From Methanobrevibacter sp. (GTDB taxonomy: Archaea; Methanobacteriota; Methanobacteria; Methanobacteriales; Methanobacteriaceae), in the NCBI RefSeq assembly GCF_017432245.1, contig NZ_JAFRJO010000039.1, positions 1 to 35,602 of the forward strand: DNA of 35,602 nt. Reading direction: 5' to 3'. Made by a program: the position numbers and the translations under genes. Below the pieces are notes generated by a model, which did not search any database, was not told the DNA's origin, and was given only the letters and a program-made list of their open reading frames with translations. Positions 8,280 through 16,581 of this stretch are shown here, piece by piece; the first letter of the stretch is position 1, and every line of letters starts with the position of its first letter.

Positions 8280-8375
8280 ATTAATTATAATTATAAAAAT
8301 AGTTTTTATCTATTAACAATCAAGACAAAAATTATAATGCAAGATTAATAAAAGAAATATTTAAGGAGATTAAAA

Positions 8376-9506
8376 TTGTCAAATAAATTCGCTTGGATCA
8401 TGTCCCCAAAGGCAAGCTGGGACGATAAGAAAGAATTCATCACAACAGCACTTGAATCAGGAATCGATTACGTTCTTGATACAGAAGACAGTGAAAACAT
8501 CAGGAAAGTTGGAAACTTCAAGATAATTTCCAATGATGACGATGCTGACATTTATTTAGTTGGAATTGACGGTGAAGGAGACGGCACTCTTGAGCTTAAG
8601 GACAACTTGAATGAATCAGCAGATTTAGCTAAAGCAAATGAAGCTAAAAACAGTGGAAAAACTGTCTGTGCCTATATAGTCATTACCGATAAGTTGCATG
8701 AGCAATTGGCAGTGACCTTAGGAAGAGTTGTTGATTATATAATCCTTGTAGCTACTGACTGGACAATCATTCCCCTTGAAAACATCATTGCAGACCTTCA
8801 AAAGGAAAATGTAAACATAATAGCTGCTGTAAAGACTGCAGATGATGCAAAAGTGGCTATGGAAACCTTGGAAGTGGGCACTGATGGAGTAATATTCGAG
8901 CCACAGGAATTTGCACAGATAAAAGACATTGCAAACTTGATTGATGAGCTTTCAACAGAAAGCTATGAGTTAAAAGACTTAACTATAAGCAATGTGGAAC
9001 CTGTAGGTTCTGGAGATAGAGTTTGCATCGATACAACAACCATGATGAAACCTGGAGAAGGAATGCTCATTGGTTCCTATTCTAAAGCAATGTTCTTTAT
9101 TCACAGCGAAAGCTTGGAAAGCGAATATGTGGCATCAAGACCGTTTAGAGTTAATGCTGGTCCTGTTCAAGCTTATGTCATGGTTCCAGGAAACAAGACA
9201 AGATACCTAAGCGAGCTTGAAACAGGTGATGAGGTATTGATTGTTGATGGTGATGGAAAGACCAAAAAGTCTATCGTAGGTAGATCCAAGATAGAAAAAA
9301 GGCCTCTTCTTTTGATTGAAGCGGAATATGAGGATATGAAAATAAGGTCATTGGTTCAAAATGCAGAAACCATAAGATTAGTCGATGAGAATGGTGAACC
9401 TATTTCCGTTTCAGTTTTAGAGCCTGGAATGAAAGTCAAAGGATTTATTGACGATAGTGCAAGACATTTTGGTATGGCGATTGATGAACAGATCATTGAA
9501 CAATAA
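8376..9506 (+). CDS. aroB': 3-dehydroquinate synthase II, archaeal type
   Basis: This is the second enzyme of the archaeal aromatic pathway. It oxidatively deaminates and cyclises the AroA' product to 3-dehydroquinate using NAD. Recognisable segments are the N-terminal [17 protein letters not shown], the central [61 protein letters not shown] and the C-terminal [11 protein letters not shown]. At 376 residues it is close to the family norm. The start is TTG at 8376, chosen because AAGGAGATTAAAA lies just upstream and the protein begins as relatives do. It is coupled to aroA' by proximity, and two hairpins follow the stop codon. Confidence 0.95.
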   Translation: MSNKFAWIMSPKASWDDKKEFITTALESGIDYVLDTEDSENIRKVGNFKIISNDDDADIYLVGIDGEGDGTLELKDNLNESADLAKANEAKNSGKTVCAYIVITDKLHEQLAVTLGRVVDYIILVATDWTIIPLENIIADLQKENVNIIAAVKTADDAKVAMETLEVGTDGVIFEPQEFAQIKDIANLIDELSTESYELKDLTISNVEPVGSGDRVCIDTTTMMKPGEGMLIGSYSKAMFFIHSESLESEYVASRPFRVNAGPVQAYVMVPGNKTRYLSELETGDEVLIVDGDGKTKKSIVGRSKIEKRPLLLIEAEYEDMKIRSLVQNAETIRLVDENGEPISVSVLEPGMKVKGFIDDSARHFGMAIDEQIIEQ

Positions 9507-9517
9507 ACCACCTTTTA

Positions 9518-9532
9518 CTGGCCTTCGGCCAG
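9518..9532 (+). other. GC-rich hairpin after aroB'
   Basis: CTGGCC-TTC-GGCCAG is a perfect 6-bp stem with a 3-nt loop, 12 bases past the stop codon. It is unusually GC-rich for this genome and has no T-run of its own; it may protect the 3' end or act with the next hairpin. Confidence 0.45.
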
Positions 9533-9559
9533 CAAAAGCTGGACCAAAATTCTTTCACT

Positions 9560-9600
9560 AGTTGGGAGTATTAACTCTTAACTATTTTCTCTTTTTTTTA
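9560..9600 (+). terminator. Terminator of the aroA'-aroB' unit
   Basis: AGTTGGGAGT (9560-9569) pairs with ACTCTTAACT (9574-9583) across a 4-nt loop, using two G-U pairs on the plus strand. The T-rich tract 9585-9600 follows. The wobble pairs fit plus-strand RNA. Confidence 0.6.
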
Positions 9601-9743
9601 CTATTTTTTATCTTTTTTTTAAAATTTTATCATAAATTTATCATTTTTTAATTAATTATTCAAAATTAGTTAAATATTATAACAACATTAAAGCAATATT
9701 ATGGTAAAATAAGAATTTTTAAGTTGTTATATCCAAAATAAAC

Positions 9744-9809
9744 TATAAATAAAAGGAATTACATATTTTTATACCTAAATGTAAACTCTTTAAGTCCAGG
9801 AGGTGATAT
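9744..9809 (+). promoter_or_regulatory. TATA-like element and strong ribosome binding site ahead of the small ORF
   Basis: TATAAATA (9744-9751) within AACTATAAATAAAAGG would place transcription start near 9774. CCAGGAGGTGAT then sits three bases before the ATG at 9811, one of the strongest ribosome binding sites in the window. Together they argue that a transcript starts here and is translated. Confidence 0.5.
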
Positions 9810-9810
9810 T

Positions 9811-10008
9811 ATGCATTTTTGCTTTATTGCCATGAATTTGATTCATGATTATTTGAAGAAAATTCCCTCTGGCAAGTCTATAAAAATGGGGGTTCATTAT
9901 GTCTATCCAATCAAAGATTTGGTTGGCACTGGTCGTGTATCTCATTTATTTGTGGTGCATGGCCTTTATCATCATAATGATTGTATACAAATTGTTATGA
10001 GGTCATAA
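9811..10008 (+). CDS. Small protein of unknown function (65 residues)
   Basis: I do not recognise this protein. It is supported by a near-ideal GGAGGTGAT ribosome binding site three bases before the ATG, a TATA-like element at a suitable distance, and a base composition richer in G and C than the flanking intergenic DNA. It has five His in the C-terminal half, two Cys, hydrophobic stretches and no clear signal peptide or membrane span. The segment VGTGRVSHLFVVHGLYHH is its most distinctive part. It is followed within 10 bases by a series of strong stem-loops, so the reading frame and the structured RNA may be one transcript. Alternatively it could be the 5' part of a noncoding RNA with an accidental frame. 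Confidence 0.45.
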   Translation: MHFCFIAMNLIHDYLKKIPSGKSIKMGVHYVYPIKDLVGTGRVSHLFVVHGLYHHNDCIQIVMRS

Positions 10009-10014
10009 TGCCCC

Positions 10015-10120
10015 TTAAATTGTAGGAAAAAACATTATTGCAAGATTTTGTTTTTTAACAACTGCACCAAGTTGTTCTTGAGTTTCCTTTGACTTGCAAA
10101 GCTCACATCCTGCAATTTAA
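10015..10120 (+). ncRNA. Candidate structured RNA module 1 (three nested stems)
   Basis: TTAAATTGTAGGA (10015-10027) pairs with TCCTGCAATTTAA (10108-10120): 13 pairs with one U-G. Inside it, TTGCAAG (10038-10044) pairs with CTTGCAA (10093-10099). Inside that, AACAACT (10057-10063) pairs with AGTTGTT (10070-10076) across a 6-nt loop. The nesting of three stems of at least 7 bp in about 106 bases is hard to explain as chance. The U-G pair would be a C-A mismatch in the opposite transcript, so plus-strand RNA is favoured. No known RNA family is recognised. Confidence 0.55.
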
Positions 10121-10174
10121 AAAACCATTAAAAAAATTTAAATATCATTTTATTCATATTCATTATTAGAGTTT

Positions 10175-10197
10175 AAAAGTTTATTCATTAAACTTTT
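10175..10197 (+). repeat. Perfect 9-bp stem-loop between the two RNA modules
   Basis: AAAAGTTTA (10175-10183) and TAAACTTTT (10189-10197) flank a 5-nt loop. It is part of the same stem-loop series as 10015-10120 and 10221-10323. Confidence 0.45.
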
Positions 10198-10220
10198 GAC
10201 CCAACATTTTTATAGACTTT

Positions 10221-10323
10221 CAATATCTATTTGGTGTATTGTAGGATTTTTATCCTGCAATGTAGATATTGGGAATGATTTGAATCTTAATCCATTGGGA
10301 TTAGATTCATAAATCATTTTTTT
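10221..10323 (+). ncRNA. Candidate structured RNA module 2 with terminator-like 3' hairpin
   Basis: CAATATCTA (10221-10229) pairs with TAGATATTG (10263-10271). Within it ATTGTAGGA (10238-10246) pairs with TCCTGCAAT (10253-10261), again with one U-G pair, repeating the key stem of module 1. A second hairpin follows: AATGATTT (10274-10281) with AAATCATT (10311-10318), enclosing GAATCTTAATCC (10282-10293) with GGATTAGATTC (10298-10308), and then seven T. The long stem plus T-run looks like the end of a plus-strand transcript. Confidence 0.55.
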
Positions 10324-10363
10324 AAAAAATAAAAAATATGATTATTGCTCTTTTTTTAACATT

Positions 10364-10885
10364 TTAACGAAGATAATGGACTTTTTCCTTATCGATATCA
10401 TCAAGGGTGTAAGCTTCCATATGTCCATCTTCAATTCCTAATGCTAAAATACCGACTATTCTAAAGTAATCATCAATTCCTAAAATGTCACGCACAATGT
10501 CTTCAGATGATTTTCCTAATTTTGATTTCCTTAAATGGATTTGAATCCAGCAGCTTCCAACATCCTGTTCTGCTGCCATCAGATGCATGAATGCCAAAGC
10601 TATTGAGGAGTCTTCAATCCATGTATCAGAGACCTTGCTGTTTGCAATGACAGCTATTGCCTTGTTTGCATTCTTTACAAATGAAGCTCCAAATGCCTTT
10701 GATTTGCTTATTTTCTTTAATGTTTCCTTGTTATCAATAACTAAAAAATTGCATGGCTTCAGGTTTCTGCTTGTTGGAGCAAGGAGTCCTGCCTGCAGGA
10801 TCTTGTTCATTTTCTCATTTGGAATCTCTTCATCAGTGTATTTTCTCACGCTTCTTCTTTTTAGCATTACATCCAATAAATCCAT
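10364..10885 (-). CDS. Nitroreductase-family flavoprotein
   Basis: This 173-residue protein has nitroreductase-family features: the N-terminal FMN-phosphate motif RRSVRKYTDEEIP, LQAGLLAPTSRNLKPCNFLVID, the central SIALAFMHLMAAEQDVGSCWIQIH segment and a C-terminal VGILALGIEDG. Such proteins bind FMN as dimers and reduce nitro compounds, quinones or unsaturated substrates with NAD(P)H. The short form is common in methanogens, where substrates are undefined. GGATGATAAA precedes the ATG. It converges with the structured region at 10015-10323, whose terminator-like hairpin may also end this transcript. Confidence 0.9.
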   Translation of the reverse strand: MDLLDVMLKRRSVRKYTDEEIPNEKMNKILQAGLLAPTSRNLKPCNFLVIDNKETLKKISKSKAFGASFVKNANKAIAVIANSKVSDTWIEDSSIALAFMHLMAAEQDVGSCWIQIHLRKSKLGKSSEDIVRDILGIDDYFRIVGILALGIEDGHMEAYTLDDIDKEKVHYLR

Positions 10886-11052
10886 TTTATCATCCTTTAA
10901 AATTAGTTGATTGTTTTTTCTTGAATTGATTTTTATATTTTATGATATTAAACTTTTTATAAAATAGAAATACCTATTAATTAAGATAAATAAACTATAT
11001 CATATAAATTAAAAAATTAATCATTTAAATTAAACTTATAGGAATTATTATC

Positions 11053-12318
11053 ATGAATAGTGAAGAATTGTTTAAAATAAGTAAAACAATCACTCCTGGA
11101 GGAGTAAACTCTCCAGTACGTGCTTTTGAACCATATCCATTCTTTGTAAAGGAAGCGAAAGGTTCTCACATCAAGGACATTGATGGAAACGATTATGTTG
11201 ACCACTGTTTGGCATATGGGCCTATATTGCTTGGTCATAGTGATGATGATGTCATGAAAGACGTTTATGCACAGATGCAAAAGGGAACCGCTTACGGTGC
11301 TCCTACTGAAAATGAGGTCAAATTGGCACAGGAAATTATCGATAGGGTTCCATGCGCTGAGATGGTTCGTTTCGTTAACTCAGGTACAGAAGCTACAATG
11401 GCTGCAATCAGACTTGCAAGAGGATTTACAGGCAGGGATAAGATAGTCAAGTTTGAAGGATCTTATCATGGAGCTCATGACTATGTTCTTGTAAAATCAG
11501 GTTCAGGTGCAGCATGTCTTCCTGATTCTTTAGGAATTCCAGTTGAAACAACCCAAAACACCCTTTCCGTCCCATTCAATGATGTTGATGCAATGACCAA
11601 ATTGATTGATGAGGAAGGGGAAAACATTGCTTGTATTATCGTAGAGCCTGTTATGGGAAATATCGGTTGTGTTGAACCTAATGTAAAGTTCCTTAAATTC
11701 CTAAGGGAAATCACAGAGGAAAATGACATCGTATTGATTTTTGATGAAGTTATCACTGGTTTTAGAGTCTCTCGTGGTGGAGCTCAAGAGTATTATGGAG
11801 TAAAACCTGATTTAGTCACTTTTGCTAAGATATTAGGTGGAGGATTCCCAATTGGTGCTTATGCTGGTAAAAAGGAAATCATGGAAATGATTGCACCTAA
11901 CGGCAAGGTTTACCAAGCAGGAACCTTTAGCGGAAACCCTATTTCAGTTCAAGCTGGTCTTTCCACATTAAAGAAATTGGATTATGTCTTCTATGGCGAA
12001 TTGGCAAGAAAAGGAGACTTCTTGAGAGACAATATGAAAGACATTGTTGAAGACTTGAACTTGGACTTGCAGGTTGTAGGTCTTGCATCAATGTTCCAAA
12101 TCTACTTCAATCCAGAGCCAGTGCTCAATTATGAAATAGCTCAAAAGTCAGACACCAAAAGGTTCTTGGTATACTTCAGAGAACTATTGAAGAATGGTGT
12201 ATTCATTCCACCAAGCCAATTCGAGTGCAATTTCATTTCCGGTGCACACACTGAAGAGGATTTGGTAAAGACTTCAGAAGCTATTGAAGCTGCATTGAAA
12301 GTCGCTTGGGAAAAGTAG
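11053..12318 (+). CDS. hemL: Glutamate-1-semialdehyde 2,1-aminomutase
   Basis: This PLP enzyme converts glutamate-1-semialdehyde to 5-aminolevulinate, the tetrapyrrole precursor needed for cofactor F430 and corrinoids. The protein opens with [12 protein letters not shown], the hallmark of the family. It carries [18 protein letters not shown] for PLP-phosphate binding, [11 protein letters not shown] with the pyridine-N aspartate, and the Schiff-base lysine K259 in [17 protein letters not shown]. At 421 residues it is the expected length. A TAGGAATTA-type site precedes the ATG. It is probably its own transcription unit; T-rich DNA and 124 bases separate it from the next gene. Confidence 0.97.
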   Translation: MNSEELFKISKTITPGGVNSPVRAFEPYPFFVKEAKGSHIKDIDGNDYVDHCLAYGPILLGHSDDDVMKDVYAQMQKGTAYGAPTENEVKLAQEIIDRVPCAEMVRFVNSGTEATMAAIRLARGFTGRDKIVKFEGSYHGAHDYVLVKSGSGAACLPDSLGIPVETTQNTLSVPFNDVDAMTKLIDEEGENIACIIVEPVMGNIGCVEPNVKFLKFLREITEENDIVLIFDEVITGFRVSRGGAQEYYGVKPDLVTFAKILGGGFPIGAYAGKKEIMEMIAPNGKVYQAGTFSGNPISVQAGLSTLKKLDYVFYGELARKGDFLRDNMKDIVEDLNLDLQVVGLASMFQIYFNPEPVLNYEIAQKSDTKRFLVYFRELLKNGVFIPPSQFECNFISGAHTEEDLVKTSEAIEAALKVAWEK

Positions 12319-12442
12319 ATTATTGAATTAATCGATTATATTAACTTGTTTAACTAAATAAAACTTTAAATAAGTTTAAAATATATTATTACATAATTAA
12401 TAATATTTATTATTAGAAATTTGAAATTTTGGAGGCAAAAAG

Positions 12443-12985
12443 ATGAAAATTATTGCATTACAAGGAAGTCCACGTATTGGTGGAAACTGTGACGTATTGA
12501 TGGATGAAATGATTAAAGGTGCAGAAGAAAACGGACACGAAGTAGTTAAATACTACCTCGAAGAAGAAGACATTGCTCCATGTAAAGCATGTTTATACTG
12601 TGCTGAAAACCCTGACTGTGTACGTGCTGATGACGGTAACAAGATCATCAACGATTTGGTAGCTGCAGATGGTGTAATCTTTGCAACCCCTATCTACTAT
12701 GGTCAAATGTCTGCACAAGCAAAAACCATCATTGACCGTTTCTATGCAATTGGACAAAACCCAGATAAAAGCTTAAGCGGTAAAGCTGCTCTTATCTTCA
12801 CTGAAAACCAACCTGAAGGAACCTACGAAGGATACATCGAATTGACCAAATTCTCTCCATTCACCTTTATGGGATATGAAGTCATCGGTCATGTAGATGC
12901 TGGTAGCGCTGGTCCTGCAGGAATCGTTGCAGACGAACAAGAAGACAAATTAAAAGAAGCTTACGAATTAGGTAAACAATTCTAA
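12443..12985 (+). CDS. Iron-sulfur flavoprotein / NADPH-dependent FMN reductase family
   Basis: A flavodoxin-like fold begins with IIALQGSPRIGGNCDVLMDEM, whose GSPR-x-GG-N loop binds the FMN phosphate. The compact cysteine motif C47-x2-C50-x2-C53-x5-C59 matches the 4Fe-4S ligand motif of methanogen iron-sulfur flavoproteins (Isf). FATPIYYGQMSAQAKTIIDR is the second flavin-contact segment. Isf proteins carry electrons between ferredoxin and oxidants such as O2 or peroxide in methanogens. At 180 residues it is typical. GGAGGCAAAAAG precedes the ATG. Codon use is enriched in AAC, TAC and GAC relative to neighbours, which suggests high expression. Confidence 0.9.
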   Translation: MKIIALQGSPRIGGNCDVLMDEMIKGAEENGHEVVKYYLEEEDIAPCKACLYCAENPDCVRADDGNKIINDLVAADGVIFATPIYYGQMSAQAKTIIDRFYAIGQNPDKSLSGKAALIFTENQPEGTYEGYIELTKFSPFTFMGYEVIGHVDAGSAGPAGIVADEQEDKLKEAYELGKQF

Positions 12986-13120
12986 ATTTATCTAATTTCT
13001 TTTTTTCTTTTTTCTTATTTTATCTAAATTTTATCTACTATTTTTTCTAATTTTTCATACTTTTACTATTTCTAACATTTTATTTTCATTTTTGATTTTT
13101 ATAAAACTATAAATTAAATA

Positions 13121-13930
13121 ATGAATAAAACAATTACTATGATTAGAATAGTGGCTGGTTTAGGAGAAAATGAAAATATCATAAAGGCTTCTAAGGAACT
13201 CAATGAGATTGATGATTTGGAAATAACTTTAGTTAAAACTGAAGATGAGCTTATAGAAGCTTTTAAAAATCCAAAAATTGATGCAGTTATCAGAGGATCT
13301 TTAAAGGCATCTAAAGTCATTAAAGCCATTAAAGAGTTCAAATCAGATAAGACAATCAATAGAACCACTTATATCAACACAGAAGATGATGAAAGCTTTT
13401 CTCATGATTATGAATACCTCCTTGCTCCTGTAGGCATTGATGAAGGAAAGAACATTGAAGAAAAGGTGACATTAGCTATTCAAGCAGCTAATTTTATCCA
13501 ATACCTTGGAAAGAAGCCAAAAATAGCTGTTTTGGCTGAAGGAAGAAAGGATGATTTGGGAAGAAGCGAAAGAATAGATGAAAGCCTAATTTCTTCTGAG
13601 GAATTGACAAATCGATTAATAGAGACTTTTAAGGAATTGGATAATTTCGATAATGATAGTGATGAGATATCCAAGAATTATTCAATTAAAAACTATTACA
13701 TTCTCCTCGAACAGGCTATTGAAGATGGCTATAACATCATTCTTGCAAATGATGGAATCTTTGGAAACATCATGTTCAGAACACTTGTGCTTCTTGACAA
13801 ATGGCCAAGCTATGGTGCTGTAACACTTGGAATAGATGAGATATTCATTGATACAAGCCGTGACCAAACTGTAGAAGGTTACATCAGAAGCTTGAAATTA
13901 GCTTATAATCTAGCTAAATTAAGAGAATAA
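13121..13930 (+). CDS. Methanogenesis marker protein 4 (MtxX-like, phosphotransacetylase-fold)
   Basis: The sequence matches methanogenesis marker protein 4, a protein found almost only in methanogens and related to phosphate acetyl/butyryltransferases. Typical segments are the N-terminal IRIVAGLGENENIIKA, DAVIRGSLKAS, APVGIDEG, PKIAVLAEGRKDDLGRS and the C-terminal FIDTSRDQTVEGYIRSLKLA. Its biochemical role is not established. Neither possible ATG (13121 or 13139) has a ribosome binding site. TTTATAAAA at 13098-13106 implies a transcript starting close to the second, so initiation at 13139 on a leaderless or very short-leader mRNA is plausible, giving a protein six residues shorter. It lies between T-rich DNA and uppS. 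Confidence 0.88.
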   Translation: MNKTITMIRIVAGLGENENIIKASKELNEIDDLEITLVKTEDELIEAFKNPKIDAVIRGSLKASKVIKAIKEFKSDKTINRTTYINTEDDESFSHDYEYLLAPVGIDEGKNIEEKVTLAIQAANFIQYLGKKPKIAVLAEGRKDDLGRSERIDESLISSEELTNRLIETFKELDNFDNDSDEISKNYSIKNYYILLEQAIEDGYNIILANDGIFGNIMFRTLVLLDKWPSYGAVTLGIDEIFIDTSRDQTVEGYIRSLKLAYNLAKLRE

Positions 13931-14098
13931 TAATATTTTTCACTTTTTAAAACTATTTTTCATAAAAATTTATATAACAATATTTAAATTATTTTTTTTA
14001 AATATATTATTAATAGAATTACTTCATTAAGTAATGGTTAAATAATATTTAGGAAAAATTTCAAAAAAAAAATAAAAAAATTATTGTGGGGGATTGTT

Positions 14099-14863
14099 TT
14101 GCCGCCAAAATTTTTATATACACTTTATGAGAAGCGTCTTTTAAATGAATTAGACCCTGAAAGGATGCCAAGACATGTAGCTATTATCATGGATGGTAAT
14201 AGAAGATACTCCAAGATACAAGGAAATATGGAGGTTATCAAGGGCCATGAAATTGGTGTGGATACCTTGGAAAAGGTTCTTGACTGGAGTATTGATTTAG
14301 GAATTGAAATTGTTACCGCTTATGCCTTTTCAACAGAAAACTTCAACAGGCCTGAAAAGGAAGTTGAAGGATTGATGAATCTTTTTGTAAAGAACTTCAA
14401 GAGAATTGTAAGCCATGAGAAGATTCATAAGAATAAGGTTAAAGTTAAGGTTGTAGGAAGAACTGAACTATTGCCTGAAAGCGTTAGAGAAGCTATTATG
14501 GAAGCTGAAGAAGCTACAAAGGATTATAATGAAAGACTTTTCAACTTAGCTATTGGTTATGATGGAAGATTGGAAATTGTGGATGCAATCAAGAAAATCT
14601 ATAAGCAAGTGGAAGATGGTGAAATTTCCATTGACGATATCGATGAGGAAATGGTCAGTAAAAACCTTTACACTGCAGGACTTGAAGATCCAAGTCTTAT
14701 CATAAGAACCAGTGGTGAAGAAAGACTAAGTGGTTTCCTATTATGGCAATCTTCTTACTCCGAGCTTTATTTCTGTGATAGCTTATGGCCAGAGTTAAGG
14801 AAAGTTGACTATTTAAGAGCTATTAGGGACTATCAGGAAAGAGATAGACGTTTTGGAGTATAA
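14099..14863 (+). CDS. uppS: Cis-prenyl diphosphate synthase (UppS family)
   Basis: This enzyme elongates an allylic diphosphate with isopentenyl diphosphate to make the long-chain polyprenyl carrier lipid for glycan and pseudomurein precursor transport. All family regions are present: [13 protein letters not shown] with the catalytic Asp, [15 protein letters not shown]-type region III, and the C-terminal [16 protein letters not shown] plus SELYF. I place the start at TTG 14099 because GGGGGAT lies six bases upstream and the protein then begins [14 protein letters not shown] as relatives do; an in-frame TTG at 14084 is possible but would place the start ahead of that site. The length is about 254 residues. 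Confidence 0.93.
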   Translation: MPPKFLYTLYEKRLLNELDPERMPRHVAIIMDGNRRYSKIQGNMEVIKGHEIGVDTLEKVLDWSIDLGIEIVTAYAFSTENFNRPEKEVEGLMNLFVKNFKRIVSHEKIHKNKVKVKVVGRTELLPESVREAIMEAEEATKDYNERLFNLAIGYDGRLEIVDAIKKIYKQVEDGEISIDDIDEEMVSKNLYTAGLEDPSLIIRTSGEERLSGFLLWQSSYSELYFCDSLWPELRKVDYLRAIRDYQERDRRFGV

Positions 14864-14942
14864 ACTTAAAATATTTAAAAAATCTCTTTCTCTTTTTATC
14901 TTTTTTTAACATTTAATTATTATTTTATTTTTATGTGATATT

Positions 14943-15704
14943 ATGATAGACACACATTGTCATATAGATTTTGATGAATTTGATCCAGATCGTGATAAGG
15001 TAATAGAAAGGGCTAAGGAAAAACTCAATGCTGTAATCAACTCAGGATATGGTTTGGAAAGCAATGCAAAGGCATTGGCTCTTTCTAAGGAATATGAAGG
15101 ATTCGTTTATCCAACCTTTGGATTCCATCCTGTTTCATCCCAGAACTCCCCTCAAGAGGAGATAGATGCTGCCCATAAGCAGATGATTGAGCATCTTGAT
15201 GAGATATTGGCAGTTGGGGAAGTTGGAATGGATTTCTTCTATTGCACTGATAAAGCATTGAGAGCCAGACAACAGGAAATATTCACTGGATTCATTGAAA
15301 TTGCAAATGAATACAAGAAACCATTGCTTATTCATGGCAGAGACTGTGAAAAGAAGATATTCAACTTATTGAAAAATTATGATGACATTCCTAAGGTGAT
15401 CTATCATTGCTATGGAGGCAGCCTAAAAACAGCAAGAAAAATCTTGGACATTGAAGATCATTACCTAAGCTGTTCAACCATGGTATGTTATAGTCCAAGA
15501 CATCAAGATCTTTTCAAGGAAATTCCTATTGAAAGAATCTTGACTGAAACTGACAGCCCATACTTGGCAATGACCAAGGATGAAAGAAATGAACCTGCAA
15601 ATGTTGCACTTGCAGTTGAAAAATTATCTGAACTTCATGAATGTGAAGTAAGTGATATAGACCAACAAACTGAAAAGAATGCAAGATATGTATTCGACAT
15701 ATAA
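14943..15704 (+). CDS. tatD: TatD-family metal-dependent deoxyribonuclease
   Basis: This is a TIM-barrel amidohydrolase-superfamily hydrolase of 253 residues. Metal ligands are visible in order: MIDTHCHIDFDEF (HxH pair), AVGEVGMDFF (Glu), LIHGRD (His), VIYHCYGGS (His) and ILTETDSPYLA (Asp). Characterised members are 3'-5' exonucleases acting on DNA and possibly RNA; the archaeal role is less clear. GTGATATT precedes the ATG by a few bases. It starts 79 bases after uppS and may be cotranscribed with it and with arfC. Confidence 0.93.
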   Translation: MIDTHCHIDFDEFDPDRDKVIERAKEKLNAVINSGYGLESNAKALALSKEYEGFVYPTFGFHPVSSQNSPQEEIDAAHKQMIEHLDEILAVGEVGMDFFYCTDKALRARQQEIFTGFIEIANEYKKPLLIHGRDCEKKIFNLLKNYDDIPKVIYHCYGGSLKTARKILDIEDHYLSCSTMVCYSPRHQDLFKEIPIERILTETDSPYLAMTKDERNEPANVALAVEKLSELHECEVSDIDQQTEKNARYVFDI

Positions 15705-15790
15705 TTTTGAATGAACGATTAATTAAATTGATAGTTATAAATATTATTCAATTCTCATAAATCTATTATTAAATTTAAAGGTAGGGTATT

Positions 15791-16471
15791 ATGAAACCTT
15801 ATGTAATCCTTAATGCAACCATGACATTGGATGGAAAAATAGCTACAAGAACTGGAAGTTCTGAAATTTCTGGCAAGGAAGATCTTGAACGTGTTCATGA
15901 AATAAGAAAGGAAGTTGATGCAATCATGGTTGGAATAGGAACCGTACTTGCAGATGACCCAAGACTTACCGTTCACAAGATAAATGCAAGAAAAGAGGAC
16001 AATCCAATTCGAGTTGTAGTTGACAATAAGGCAAGGACACCAATTGACTATAGGATTTTGAATGATGATGCTGAAACAATCATTGCTGTAAGCAGTGTTT
16101 GTGATGAGAATAATCCTGATTGCGATGAGGATGCCGTAGCAAGGGCAAAGGAAATTTCCAAAAAGGCAGATGTATTTTATTCATCAAAGGAATCTGTTGA
16201 TTTGACAGAATTTATGGAATACTTAAGTTCCAAAGGAATAGAGACCCTTATGCTTGAAGGTGGATCCACTCTTAACTTTTCCATGATACGTGAGAATCTG
16301 ATAGATGAAGTTAAAATCTGCATAGCTCCTATGATTGTTGGAGGAAAGGATTCCAAAACATTCTTCGATGGTGAGGGATTCGATTACATGAAGGAAGCTG
16401 TTCCATTGAAATTGGAAAAGTATTATCCTTTAGGAAAGGACTTTGTTATGGAATACAAGGTTTTAAAATAA
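15791..16471 (+). CDS. arfC: 2,5-diamino-6-ribosylamino-4(3H)-pyrimidinone 5'-phosphate reductase
   Basis: This NADPH-dependent RibD_C-fold reductase makes the ribitylamino intermediate of archaeal riboflavin and F420 (Fo) synthesis, where the ribosyl side chain is reduced before deamination. The signature NATMTLDGKIATRTGSSEISG opens the protein. VDAIMVGIGTVLADDPRLT and the C-terminal TLMLEGGSTLNFSMI plus APMIVGG complete the family pattern. At 226 residues without a deaminase domain it is the archaeal stand-alone form. AAGGTAGGG precedes the ATG. The gene ends the uppS-tatD-arfC series and is followed by T-rich DNA and then a long gene-poor region. Confidence 0.93.
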   Translation: MKPYVILNATMTLDGKIATRTGSSEISGKEDLERVHEIRKEVDAIMVGIGTVLADDPRLTVHKINARKEDNPIRVVVDNKARTPIDYRILNDDAETIIAVSSVCDENNPDCDEDAVARAKEISKKADVFYSSKESVDLTEFMEYLSSKGIETLMLEGGSTLNFSMIRENLIDEVKICIAPMIVGGKDSKTFFDGEGFDYMKEAVPLKLEKYYPLGKDFVMEYKVLK

Positions 16472-16551
16472 GTTTTTTCTTTTTTAAATTTAATAAATTT
16501 AATAAAATTATAAAAAATAGTTATAAAAAATATCTAATAAAATAATGTAAA

Positions 16552-16581
16552 AGCAAACAAATCATTTCTTCTTTGTTTGCT
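16552..16581. repeat. Perfect 10-bp inverted repeat downstream of arfC
   Basis: AGCAAACAAA (16552-16561) and TTTGTTTGCT (16572-16581) flank a 10-nt loop. It could be a terminator on either strand. A related hairpin, also opening GCAAACAAA and with ATTCATT in the loop, occurs at 17577-17609, so the two may bracket a unit. Confidence 0.5.

Noticed and set aside
10015-10323. tRNA, RNase P RNA or SRP RNA as an explanation for the stem-loop cluster
   Set aside because: No T-arm GTTCGANTC, no acceptor-CCA geometry, and none of the conserved RNase P or SRP core sequences are visible.
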